DNA from: Acidobacteriota bacterium
Lineage (GTDB): Bacteria; Acidobacteriota; Terriglobia; Terriglobales; Acidobacteriaceae
Assembly (NCBI GenBank): GCA_021799405.1
Contig: JAJZAL010000290.1
Location: 1-6,147, forward strand
Direction of reading: 5' to 3'
DNA length: 6,147 nucleotides
A program made the position numbers and the translations under genes. Below the pieces are notes generated by a model that was not told the origin of the DNA, did not search any database, and saw only the letters and a list, made by a program, of their open reading frames with translations. Position 1 is the stretch's first letter, and each line of letters opens with the position of its first letter. Of the stretch, positions 1 to 6,147 are shown in pieces.

Positions 1-99
1 CAGCATCTCGATGACGCTGCGCAGCAACTCCCTGCGGAACAGTGTCTTACGGACGCCGAAGACACCAGGCCGTCAAGGCTCGCAGTAAACTCCCGCTAG

Positions 100-809
100 G
101 GACAGAACCTGCGCTTGCATCCTCACCTATACTGCGTGATTCCAGCAGGCGGTTTCGATCCAGGCTATTCGCGCTGGGTCCATCCCAAGTATGCCTTCTT
201 CCTGCCCGCGAAGGTTCTGAGCCGTGTCTTCCGAGGCAGGTACCTCGCCCTCCTCCATTGCGTGCTCCGGCAGCGCCGCATCGACTATCCTTCAACCCTG
301 ATACGCGCGCTGTTCAAGGACAACTGGGTGGTCTATATCAAGCCTGCCCTCGGAGATCTCGGTCGCGTGCTGCGCTATCTCGGCCGCTATACCCACCGCG
401 TCGCCATCAGCAACCGGCGCCTGCTCAGCTTCGATGGTCACTTGGTAAGCTTCCGATGGAAAGACTGCGCGCACGGCAACAAGCAGCGCATTATGACGCT
501 TTCAGCAAGCGCGTTCCTGCGCCGATTCTGCCAGCATGTGCAGCCCAGAGGCTTCGTCCGCATTCGCCACTTCGGCTATCTTGCCAGCCCCACCGTACCT
601 CTCTCCTCGCACTCGCCCGTCAACTGCTTGCTCGCCAGCCTCCGCTGACGTCGCATCTTGCCGACTCCCCGAAAGCTACTTGGCATTGCCCGCGCTGCGG
701 AGCCTGCATGAACGTCGGACCAACCTCCCTGCACAACAACCTGCTTTTCGATGCAAGCCACTGGATTTTTCATGACTCTAAGCCCACTCCATGGCTGCTG
801 CAGATGTGA
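100..809 (+). pseudogene. IS91-family transposase, 5'-truncated and frameshifted remnant
   Basis: This is the C-terminal half of a rolling-circle (HUH/Y2-type) IS91-family transposase. The family-like sequence starts abruptly at GQNLRLHPHLYC, directly after an in-frame TAG at 97-99. It continues through GGF, FFLPAKVLSRVFRGRY, NWVVYIKPALG, YLGRYTHRVAISNRRLL, VSFRWKDCAHGNKQRIMTL, FLRRF and GFVRIRHFGYLAS in frame 1. Near 586-600 the homology moves to frame 3, where ARQLLARQPP, DSPKATWHCPRCGACM and FDASHWIFHD give the usual IS91 C-terminal cysteine pair and tail, ending at the TGA at 807-809. Frame 1 alone stops at 646-648. The spacer between RGRY and NWVVY also looks shorter than I expect for the family. 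The N-terminal zinc-binding region is absent from the window, and bases 1-96 show no recognisable IS91 coding in any frame. The gene is therefore very unlikely to make an active enzyme. Family assignment is from remembered motifs and is firm; the exact IS is not identified. Confidence 0.86.
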
Positions 810-1398
810 CAGCACGTCTTCGCACACTTTTGTCTCAAGTACGAGATTGTGGCTTTCTGGCCAACTCAAGCCCGAAGGCGACTCACGAAATCGCTCGCTC
901 CTGAAAGTCCGATCAGGCTTCTGGCTTTATCCCGACCGCCTCTTCCAGCTTCTTTACTCCAGTCATTCGGGCCGATTCGGGCAATTAGTTCCATAGCAGC
1001 GCCCGTCACTGCCAACGCCTTCCTTCTAGTCTCCTTATCGAAAATGCCTCGGGGCAGCAGAGGGGCACAAGGGTCGGCTGCGAGCACTTTCCCCGTGGCA
1101 TTTCCGATCAAGGCTAACGACTACACCGCCAAGTGGCTCGCCGGACTAGGACACACGCTTTTGAACTCGCTTTCCCGGGACGGGGAATTGATCTTGATGA
1201 GCGTATCGGAAATCTGGTACCGGTCATGTCTTTCGGATGTGTCAGGCGACGACTCGACCGGAAGCATTGCCATGCTGCAGGGAAAGATGGCTGTTTTCGG
1301 AGTTGGCCAAAGATCTGCGATTTACCGCCCGATCGCAGCCGCTGGTAGCGGCGATCGGCGAGGAATTTGCTTTGTGTGCCCAATGGTCTCTCTGTGTC
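810..1398. other. Gene-poor stretch between the IS91 remnant and the operon end
   Basis: I see no supported gene in these 589 bases. The part next to the transposase stop may be the non-coding 3' end of the IS91 element, but I could not recognise its terminus. On the minus strand one reading frame runs from about 1321 to 866 and is broken only by a TAG at 1121-1123. It has ATG codons at 1273 and 1267 and no ribosome binding site before them. Its two halves (containing RYQISDTLIKIN and GIFDKETRRKALAVTGAAME) look somewhat protein-like but match nothing I know. A plus-strand ORF from 849 to 1565 also crosses the stretch, but it runs antisense into the 146-codon gene and has no start signal. A strong hairpin at 1329-1358 is listed separately. 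The stretch is best read as degraded intergenic or mobile-element DNA. Confidence 0.5.
1329..1358 (-). terminator. Strong hairpin just beyond the dab operon, possible transcript end
   Basis: The plus-strand arms CCGATC (1329-1334) and GCCGCT (1338-1343), separated by a 3-base bulge GCA, pair with AGCGGC (1347-1352) and GATCGG (1353-1358) around a GGT loop. This gives 12 GC-rich base pairs. The hairpin lies 40 bases past the stop of the last operon gene in the direction of transcription, where an intrinsic terminator would be expected. No U-run follows it on the minus strand, so it is not a standard rho-independent terminator. It could instead stabilise the 3' end of the mRNA or be a remnant of a mobile-element end. 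Confidence 0.4.
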
Positions 1399-1839
1399 CT
1401 AAACTGAGATGGAGTTCGCCAGAGGCAGGGGAGGGCCGATCAGCAGTTCATCCTCTTCCGACGAGTACACCGGAAACACGGTCCGCAGGCTGTGCAAGTT
1501 TCCTTGAGCCTGTAAGACGTCAAGAAGTAGAACCAGCGCCTCGTTCCGCTTGGAACATTTGGTGAGTTCAGGATGAGCCAGAGTGACCAGCGTCCACACA
1601 CCGCTCATGGAAACGGATTCCAGCCCGAAGAGCCGTTGTCCGTCAGTGAAATCGAAGATTTCATGCGGCTCTTGTTGTAAAAGAAATGAATTCGCCAACT
1701 GGTGTGACATGACGAGGATGGCAAGCAGATCGGAGGTGGTGCCGCCGAAAAGCCGGCACTCTACATTCAGGAGATCCTGTATATCCTGAAGGGCTCCGGG
1801 CAGGCATTGCTCATCATGAATGAATAGGATTTTACGCAT
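1399..1839 (-). CDS. Uncharacterised 146-residue protein, third gene of the dab operon
   Basis: I do not recognise this protein. It is short and soluble-looking, with no signal peptide or membrane segment. It begins with a likely beta strand (KILFIHDE, residues 3-10), followed by alternating helical and hydrophobic stretches (ALQDIQDLLNVECRLFGG; DLLAILVMSHQLANSFLL at 37-54; WTLVTLAHPEL at 82-92; ALVLLLDVLQ at 101-110) and an acidic then proline-rich end (SSEEDELLIGPPLPL). This suggests a small alpha/beta fold. The start is well supported: the ATG lies inside the end of dabA (8-base overlap, ATGCGTAA), and a GGAGG stands 6 bases before it, so it should be translationally coupled to dabA. Some dab operons carry a PII-like regulator, but I see no convincing PII signature here. 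A regulatory or accessory role in bicarbonate uptake is inference from position alone. That the gene is real is likely but unproven. Confidence 0.65.
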   Translation of the reverse strand: MRKILFIHDEQCLPGALQDIQDLLNVECRLFGGTTSDLLAILVMSHQLANSFLLQQEPHEIFDFTDGQRLFGLESVSMSGVWTLVTLAHPELTKCSKRNEALVLLLDVLQAQGNLHSLRTVFPVYSSEEDELLIGPPLPLANSISV

Positions 1840-4373
1840 AGGTTTCCTCCGTGATGCTTGTGACAGGTTCTTTGCCGATGAAATCCGTTGGCTGAGTGGG
1901 TATCCAGATCCCGTTCCTGTAGCGGGCGATCGAATTCGTCCCCGGAGTAATTTGAAACAGGTGAATCCAGGCGTTCCCGATCAGGTTTTGCACCACCTCA
2001 TATTTGCGAATGACGTCGACGATCGCATTTTGTGGCGCTTCGATGAAGACACTCAGACGCAGAGGGAAATGTCGCAACTGGTGCCCATCATGAAGAGACT
2101 GAAGCGGCAGACCAATGCGAAGATCGCCACCGTTGCCCTCGAAGACACCCAGCCGGCCACCGACTACGTTATGTAGGACCTTATTACCGCTACCGTAGAG
2201 CCGATTGTCTACCGTGGACGCGTAATACTGCATGTTGATCCAGTTTGTGACCAGCATGGGTGCCGTCATAATCGCCTCCAGCACCGTTCCGGTCGAATCA
2301 AGAGTGCTCTGATACTCGTGGAGAAAGACGCGGCCACGCAGATTCCGCCCGTAGCCTCGGGATCGCGGTGCAATGAGGAGGGCGTTGTTCACCAGACCCC
2401 ACTCGGGCCGAACGTGTGACCAATCCCGGCTTCGAGTCTGAAACTGTCGGAGAAGACTTTGCTCGGTGTGGGTGATTCTATCGAGAATTCCTATGGATGG
2501 AGCCCGCTCACAACGAGCACGCTGGCCTGCTTGCTTCAACCATTCCTGGAGCCGCATACGATCGGCGACATGAGTTATTGGTGTGAGGTTAGTGTCGAAC
2601 ATGGTTACCTCATCGGTCGTCGTGTTGTGCAGCGCGGCCAGAACATGGGTAGTTGGAGGAATCACAATCCCTCGCTGGAGCAGACCATCGCGAATGTTTT
2701 GGCTGTTGGGCAGACCCGCGAGCACTCGCGCGTTTACCTCGCCGGTATGCCCACCGCACGCCCCGCAATCCAGTCCTGCAGCGCGCGGGTTGTTGATCGT
2801 TTTACTTCCATGCCCGACGAGCAGGAGGATGCGTGCGAAGTCTTTGGTCAGGCCCATATTAATGAGGATTCGGGCAACCAGATAGCATAGGCTGTCGCCA
2901 GAGGACGATCCATCCTGCGCCCCAGGCAACAGGCAGGGGCGTAAACGTTGACGAGCTTCGCGGGCAAGAAGGGTGTGGGGCAGATAGTAGACCGAATCCT
3001 GGAAGAGCTCTTTTCAAAAGAGAGCCGGCAAAGAAGAACCCGCACGATTCCACGAAGGTGAACATGGAGACTGCCGAGGACCGAAAGCTGTTCCAGACGG
3101 AGGTTCGATCGAGACTCCGCTTCCTTGCGAGTTCCATCTGCCCATCGCTCTTAGATGAGCCGGTCGTATCGGATACGCGTAGGGATGGCGCGAGGAGCCC
3201 CGGCAGCTGCGGACGATCCGTGCTCGTCCCCAGAGAGGTATAGGCGATAGGCAGACCGAAGAATCCAGCGAAGCCAAGCGTCTGGATCTCTGGGGTACAG
3301 GCTTCGAGAGCCCGGCGAAAGACCTCTGAGCGCACGTCGATGCAAAATACCGCCTGCACCGCCGTTATGCTGGAAGCAGACTTGGTGCTCGCCGGTGAGA
3401 TCGTCCTGAGCGAGTCGCAAAGCTCGCGCTGATAGGCGATCTCGAGGGCTTCCTGGAAGACCCAGTCGGTTGCATTGCGTCGCACGCCATGCCCGTGTGG
3501 GGACGTTGCCCGGGTCCAGGCGTGGCGCCAGGCGAAGAGTGTCTCTGCATCGAACAAATGAAGAAAGGCAAAATGGTCCCAGGCCAGCCTTATCGCCAGG
3601 AGCTGAACGATGTGGTCGTCTGCACGCTGCGAAAGCCGGGCCTGCCAGCGTTCATAGGAGCACCACGATGCCCAGCCGTTAATGTTCATCAGGAGTGCCG
3701 TGAAGTAGTCCTCCCATTGCTCTCGGGGTATCGAAAGTTCCTGGAGCGCTGCGGTGATCACGGCGAGTGGCTCATGCGGCAACGACCACGCATAGCTTTG
3801 CGCCCCATGGATGCCCATGAGAAGCCAGGAACTCTTGTCGGTGCGCGCGTTGTGCAACCAGCTCTGATAGAGGTTGGTCTTATGCTGAGTCTCCCACGAA
3901 GACTGAAAGTGGTCGAAGTAGGATGCGCAGTGCTGGCTGATGTTGTGCGTCACGAAATCAGTAAGGGACATTCCATGCAGCAGGTCGCGATGAGAATCTG
4001 CGACCAGCGTGGCAAGCGGTACCCGCGGGAGACTGGGTGCTTCGTCTTCTTCTAGGGCCTGGCGAAGGTTTTCCATCGAAAGCTTGACGCCCGACCGCTC
4101 CAGCGCCTCGTTGAGATGCTCTTCTCGCACCGCACCTGTGTGCAATTGGTCCCGATAAAAGCTGCGTGGCATGACCATCCGGGAGCCGGAGCAGCTCTCG
4201 ATTCGAGAGGCAGCGGCATAGATTGGATCGCTAATGAACCCCCAGTAGGGATTCACAGCAATTAGCTGATCCAATGGCCAGGTTGGAGCGATCCGACTGC
4301 TGGCGGATTCGACTGCATCGCGTATCGCTTTTGCGTCTAGAGGGGGTGTGGGCGTCTGTTCGATCGTTGTCAA
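1832..4373 (-). CDS. dabA: DabA, zinc-binding inorganic carbon transport subunit (DUF2309), with one frameshift
   Basis: DabA is the cytoplasmic, beta-carbonic-anhydrase-like subunit of the DAB bicarbonate-accumulation complex; with DabB it is thought to hydrate CO2 in one direction and trap bicarbonate in the cell. The start is TTG at 4373 (TTIEQTPTPP), 7 bases after AGGAG, giving IAPTWPLDQLIAVNPYWGF near the N terminus as in the family. Frame A runs to K454; the homology then continues one base further on (E455, from 3010) to the TAA at 1832-1834, for 846 residues in all, a normal length. Expected zinc residues are present: C344 and D346 in FCIDVRSE, H521 in LLVGHGS, and C536 in GLDCGACGG, with the same 15-residue H-C spacing as in Halothiobacillus DabA. 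Other family blocks are RSRDWSHVRPEWGL (647-660), HEYQSTLD (685-692), YASTVDNRLYGSGNK (717-731) and a C-terminal WIHLFQI...RYR. Without the shift, translation ends at 2859 (504 residues) and lacks H521 and C536. The gene may thus be newly broken, misread in sequencing, or rescued by slippage. Confidence 0.94.
1846..1850 (-). promoter_or_regulatory. Ribosome binding site of the 146-codon gene, inside dabA
   Basis: The minus strand reads GGAGG, then AAACCT, then ATG. The site lies within the last codons of dabA (encoding TEET), and the ATG itself overlaps the dabA stop. This fixes the start of the small gene and points to termination-reinitiation coupling. Confidence 0.7.
3008..3022 (-). other. 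Frameshift site in dabA within a perfect 15-base palindrome
   Basis: The minus strand reads CTCTTTTGAAAAGAG, a 7-bp inverted repeat around one central base. Frame A reads CTT TTG AAA AGA here, while the family-like sequence continues as GAG CTC TTC CAG. One extra A in the AAAA tract (3014-3011) accounts for the change exactly. A TGA at 3016-3014 closes the downstream frame, so the switch cannot lie upstream of it. Deleting one A would restore SLLKELFQDSVYYL as continuous coding. Confidence 0.85.
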
Positions 4374-4380
4374 GGATTTG

Positions 4381-4385
4381 CTCCT
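4381..4385 (-). promoter_or_regulatory. Ribosome binding site of dabA, overlapping the dabB stop
   Basis: The minus strand reads ATGTAGGAGCAAATCCTTG. AGGAG shares bases with the dabB TAG stop (4386-4384) and lies 7 bases before the TTG at 4373. No ATG or GTG offers a better match in this frame at the right distance. This decides the dabA start and rejects the longer in-frame extension back to 4622, which would run through dabB coding sequence. Confidence 0.8.
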
Positions 4386-6027
4386 ACATATTGAAAGGCT
4401 GGAGGGCGTCGCGCCGCGGCGATGCCACGGTCGGCGGTTGGGCGGGCCAGATGCGGAACGTTGCTCTGGTAAAGAGTTCATCCATGTAGAGGCCAGCGTA
4501 GAACCATGGGTGCAGTGCACTGGCCAGTCTGCTCTTAGGTCTGATGAGCATAATGGACTGGAGAAGGTAGAGCAGGACAAAGCAAGCCACGATGAAGATG
4601 AGCAAATGGTTGGGTTGAGCATTTTTGGTTTGAGTTGTCTGTACTAAAGCATCGAAGAGTTTGTCGTAGCCGAAGTAAATGAGATTGGTTCCGAGAGCGG
4701 ACAGACAAAGAAAGAGCGCTGCGACGACGCTGCGTACCGCGGAGGCTTCCGCAAGAGGCCCGGCGATTGCAAGTCCAACAATGGCGATGCAAGCCATCCT
4801 GGCCGGATCCAAGGGAGCATGGGGCATCCAGACGAAGGAGCTGAGCGTGGCTACAAGAATTCCAAGTAGCGGGCTTATCAGCAGCGCGGCCGGACTCTTC
4901 CCTGGAGAGTACGGCATCATCTGCTTCACTTTGGCCTGGCTTACCGTCTCTCCGGAGCCGAGGAACGCATGAGCTTTGTACAGTGAGTGGGCCAGAAGGT
5001 GCAGAAATGCAAGGCCGTACAGACCCAGGCCGCACTCCATGAGCATGAAACCCATCTGCGCGCAGGTAGACCACGCCAGATAGACCTTTACGCTGATGCG
5101 GGTTGTCATCACGAGTGAAGCGATCGTTGCCGTCAGGCAGCCGATCACCACCAGCAGGCCTTGTGCCATCTTCGTCGTGCCGATAATGGCGCCCAGACGA
5201 ATCAGCATGAATCCACCGAGGTTGACAACGCCCGCGTGCAGCAGAGCAGAAACAGGCGTGGGTGCTTCCATCACCTGGATCAACCACCCGTGCAGGGGCA
5301 GTTGCGCACTCTTGATAAGGGCGCTGGCAGCCAGCAGCAGCCCCGCAATCTGAATCGATGCGGAAACAGAATACGATCTCGCCATGTGCCGCACGACCTC
5401 GTCGATCTCGAAGCTGCGGATCTGAGAACCGAGAAGGAGCACAGCGCACAGAAGTGAGAGGTCCCCAAGGAGGCTTGCCAGGAACTTCTTATGGGCTGAA
5501 ATGACGGCTGCCTGCCTGTACGGATAGAGCGTCAGCAGGCCATGCAGGGCCAGGCTCGTAAAAACCCAGGAGGCGAGAAAGATAAGCAGATTGTTTGTTA
5601 ACACCAGCATACTGACGGCAGAAAGGGTATACATCAGGTCGCGGATGTATCGGGATTCTCTCTTATCGCCGGACATATAGGCCCGTGAATAGTTGGTGAT
5701 GATCCAGCCAAGAAATGTGACCAGCAGAAGCATGAGCGCAGTAACGGCATCTAGGCGAAAGCTAAGGGCAAGGGCTTCCGTGCGATACGCGGCGATGATT
5801 AGCGGTTCTTTCAGCGCCTGTGTGCGCATCCATATGTTGGCCCCGGACACGAGAGCGAAGAGCAGGGCGATGGAGCTGGAGAGCCGCGCTATTGTCCAGG
5901 CCCGTGAAGTCGGACGCCCGGCTGGGGGAGTGAGCCGACCCGCAGCTCCAGCAAGAAGGTAAAGGAGTGACAGGGTGCAGAGCAGAGCGGCATTCAAGGA
6001 AAGCCATGGAAAGTGAAGACCAGGCAT
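4384..6027 (-). CDS. dabB: DabB, NuoL/MrpA-like membrane subunit of the DAB bicarbonate system
   Basis: DabB is the integral membrane partner of DabA and belongs to the proton-conducting transporter family of NuoL/ND5 and MrpA; it is thought to couple cation flow to CO2 hydration by DabA. The 547 residues hold about 13-14 hydrophobic segments from residue 8 to about 495. The antiporter core is clear: ALIKSAQLPLHGWL (236-249, conserved K239), then MEAPTPVSALLHAG (253-266), and LLAHSLYKAHAFLGSGETV (344-362, H347 and K351). The C-terminal HPWFYAGLYMDELFTR (506-521) is typical of DabB. Where NuoL has WEGVG with its essential glutamate, this protein has SWVFTS (153-158), so that acidic residue appears to be replaced. 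I chose the ATG at 6027, with AAAGGA 9 bases upstream, over the GTG at 6069, because the extra 14 residues are basic and read into the probable IS end. dabA follows after 10 bases. Quinone-reductase subunit L is the likely automatic misannotation, but no other nuo gene is present. Confidence 0.95.
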   Translation of the reverse strand: MPGLHFPWLSLNAALLCTLSLLYLLAGAAGRLTPPAGRPTSRAWTIARLSSSIALLFALVSGANIWMRTQALKEPLIIAAYRTEALALSFRLDAVTALMLLLVTFLGWIITNYSRAYMSGDKRESRYIRDLMYTLSAVSMLVLTNNLLIFLASWVFTSLALHGLLTLYPYRQAAVISAHKKFLASLLGDLSLLCAVLLLGSQIRSFEIDEVVRHMARSYSVSASIQIAGLLLAASALIKSAQLPLHGWLIQVMEAPTPVSALLHAGVVNLGGFMLIRLGAIIGTTKMAQGLLVVIGCLTATIASLVMTTRISVKVYLAWSTCAQMGFMLMECGLGLYGLAFLHLLAHSLYKAHAFLGSGETVSQAKVKQMMPYSPGKSPAALLISPLLGILVATLSSFVWMPHAPLDPARMACIAIVGLAIAGPLAEASAVRSVVAALFLCLSALGTNLIYFGYDKLFDALVQTTQTKNAQPNHLLIFIVACFVLLYLLQSIMLIRPKSRLASALHPWFYAGLYMDELFTRATFRIWPAQPPTVASPRRDALQPFNM

Positions 6028-6036
6028 TGCAGGATG

Positions 6037-6042
6037 TCCTTT
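6037..6042 (-). promoter_or_regulatory. Ribosome binding site of dabB
   Basis: The minus strand reads AAAGGA, then nine bases, then ATG at 6027-6025. It is a fair Shine-Dalgarno and favours this ATG over the GTG at 6069, which has no clear site before it. Confidence 0.55.
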
Positions 6043-6054
6043 CGCTCTTCTAGC

Positions 6055-6116
6055 CCTAATACTGTTCACTTAACGAATTTTGTGGCATTCTGTATTGGAA
6101 GTACAGGAGGGCCACA
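6055..6116 (+). mobile_element. Probable left end and leader of an IS4-family element
   Basis: This short stretch lies between the dabB leader and the start of a transposase-like reading frame on the opposite strand. Its 5' part includes CTGTTCACTTAACGAATTTT (6062-6081), which resembles an insertion-sequence terminal inverted repeat. AGGAGG (6105-6110) precedes the TTG at 6117 by six bases. The other end of the element is outside the window, so the inverted repeat and any target duplication cannot be confirmed. No promoter with a good -35 and -10 pair is evident on either strand here. The boundary is an inference from the transposase start. Confidence 0.45.
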
Positions 6117-6147
6117 TTGGCGCGCACAGTTGCCGAACTTCCGGCCG
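6117..6147 (+). CDS. IS4-family transposase, N-terminal start only (runs off the window)
   Basis: Ten codons are visible: TTG then GCG CGC ACA GTT GCC GAA CTT CCG GCC, reading (M)ARTVAELPA. This matches my memory of the first residues of many IS4-family transposases (the IS4 N-terminal domain, which usually continues with G-R-TD-ISLGV). A strong AGGAGG six bases upstream supports the TTG start. The call rests on only ten residues plus the ribosome binding site, so it is tentative. The gene diverges from dabB, with 89 bases between the two start codons. Confidence 0.6.
   Translation, partial: MARTVAELPA

Noticed and set aside
42..585. Upstream part of the 42-809 plus-strand frame as a separate protein
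   Set aside because: Before about 586 this frame is an Arg/Ser/Pro-rich shadow of the IS91 frame; only its 3' part is genuine transposase sequence.
849..1565. Plus-strand ORF of 238 codons across the gap and the 146-codon gene
   Set aside because: GTG start without a ribosome binding site, no recognisable motif, and its 3' part is antisense to the better supported coupled gene.
3489..4055. Plus-strand ORF of 188 codons opposite dabA
   Set aside because: Antisense shadow of conserved dabA coding, without ribosome binding site or family resemblance.
4374..4622. Longer N terminus for DabA starting inside dabB
   Set aside because: The extra 83 residues are an out-of-frame reading of conserved dabB coding, serine- and arginine-rich and unlike DabA; TTG 4373 has a well placed AGGAG and gives the family N terminus.
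4535..5449. Minus-strand ORF of 304 codons inside dabB
   Set aside because: It is an alternative frame of dabB, rich in Arg, Ser, His and Cys, with no motif; the dabB frame carries all the conserved residues.
4384..6027. Respiratory complex I subunit L (nuoL)
   Set aside because: Direct linkage to dabA, the DabB-type C terminus and absence of other nuo genes make DabB the correct call.
6028..6069. GTG start adding 14 residues to DabB
   Set aside because: The extension is highly basic, has no clear Shine-Dalgarno and reads into the probable IS end; the ATG at 6027 has AAAGGA at good spacing.
1..6147. CRISPR arrays, tRNA or rRNA genes
   Set aside because: No regularly spaced repeats and no recognisable RNA gene were seen on either strand.

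Overview
The window is a bacterial accessory-type region of moderately high GC. Its core is a leftward (minus-strand) operon for the two-subunit DAB inorganic-carbon (bicarbonate-accumulation) system, with mobile-element DNA on both sides. The organism cannot be named from the sequence. DAB operons occur in chemolithoautotrophs and in many heterotrophs, so gene content does not fix a phylum.

Layout, left to right. (1) About 100-809, plus strand: the C-terminal part of an IS91-family (HUH/Y2) transposase. It is cut off on its 5' side at an in-frame stop and broken by a frameshift near 586-600. (2) 810-1398: no convincing gene. It contains a strong hairpin (1329-1358) just beyond the operon end and a weak minus-strand reading frame interrupted by one amber codon. 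(3) 1399-1839, minus: a 146-codon ORF of unknown function whose start overlaps the dabA stop by 8 bases behind a good ribosome binding site. (4) 1832-4373, minus: dabA (DUF2309), complete in content (846 residues once corrected) but interrupted by one single-base frameshift at an AAAA tract inside a 15-base palindrome (3008-3022). (5) 4384-6027, minus: dabB, a NuoL/MrpA-like proton-translocating membrane subunit of 547 residues. (6) 6117-6147, plus: the first ten codons of what looks like an IS4-family transposase running off the window. Its left end probably lies about 30-45 bases upstream of the dabB start.

Transcription of the operon would run dabB > dabA > orf146, and the junctions indicate translational coupling. 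There are 10 bases between dabB and dabA, with the dabA Shine-Dalgarno lying over the dabB stop, and 8 bases of overlap between dabA and orf146. By analogy with the characterised DAB system, DabB would pass cations through the membrane and energise DabA, a cytoplasmic beta-carbonic-anhydrase-like zinc protein that hydrates CO2 in one direction and traps bicarbonate in the cell. All four expected zinc-site residues are visible in DabA (C344, D346, H521, C536). The frameshift separates the first pair from the second, so an unshifted product could not form the site.

The points most worth checking are the dabA frameshift (decay, sequencing error or slippage), the unrecognised third gene, and the apparent IS4 insertion in the space where the operon promoter should be.
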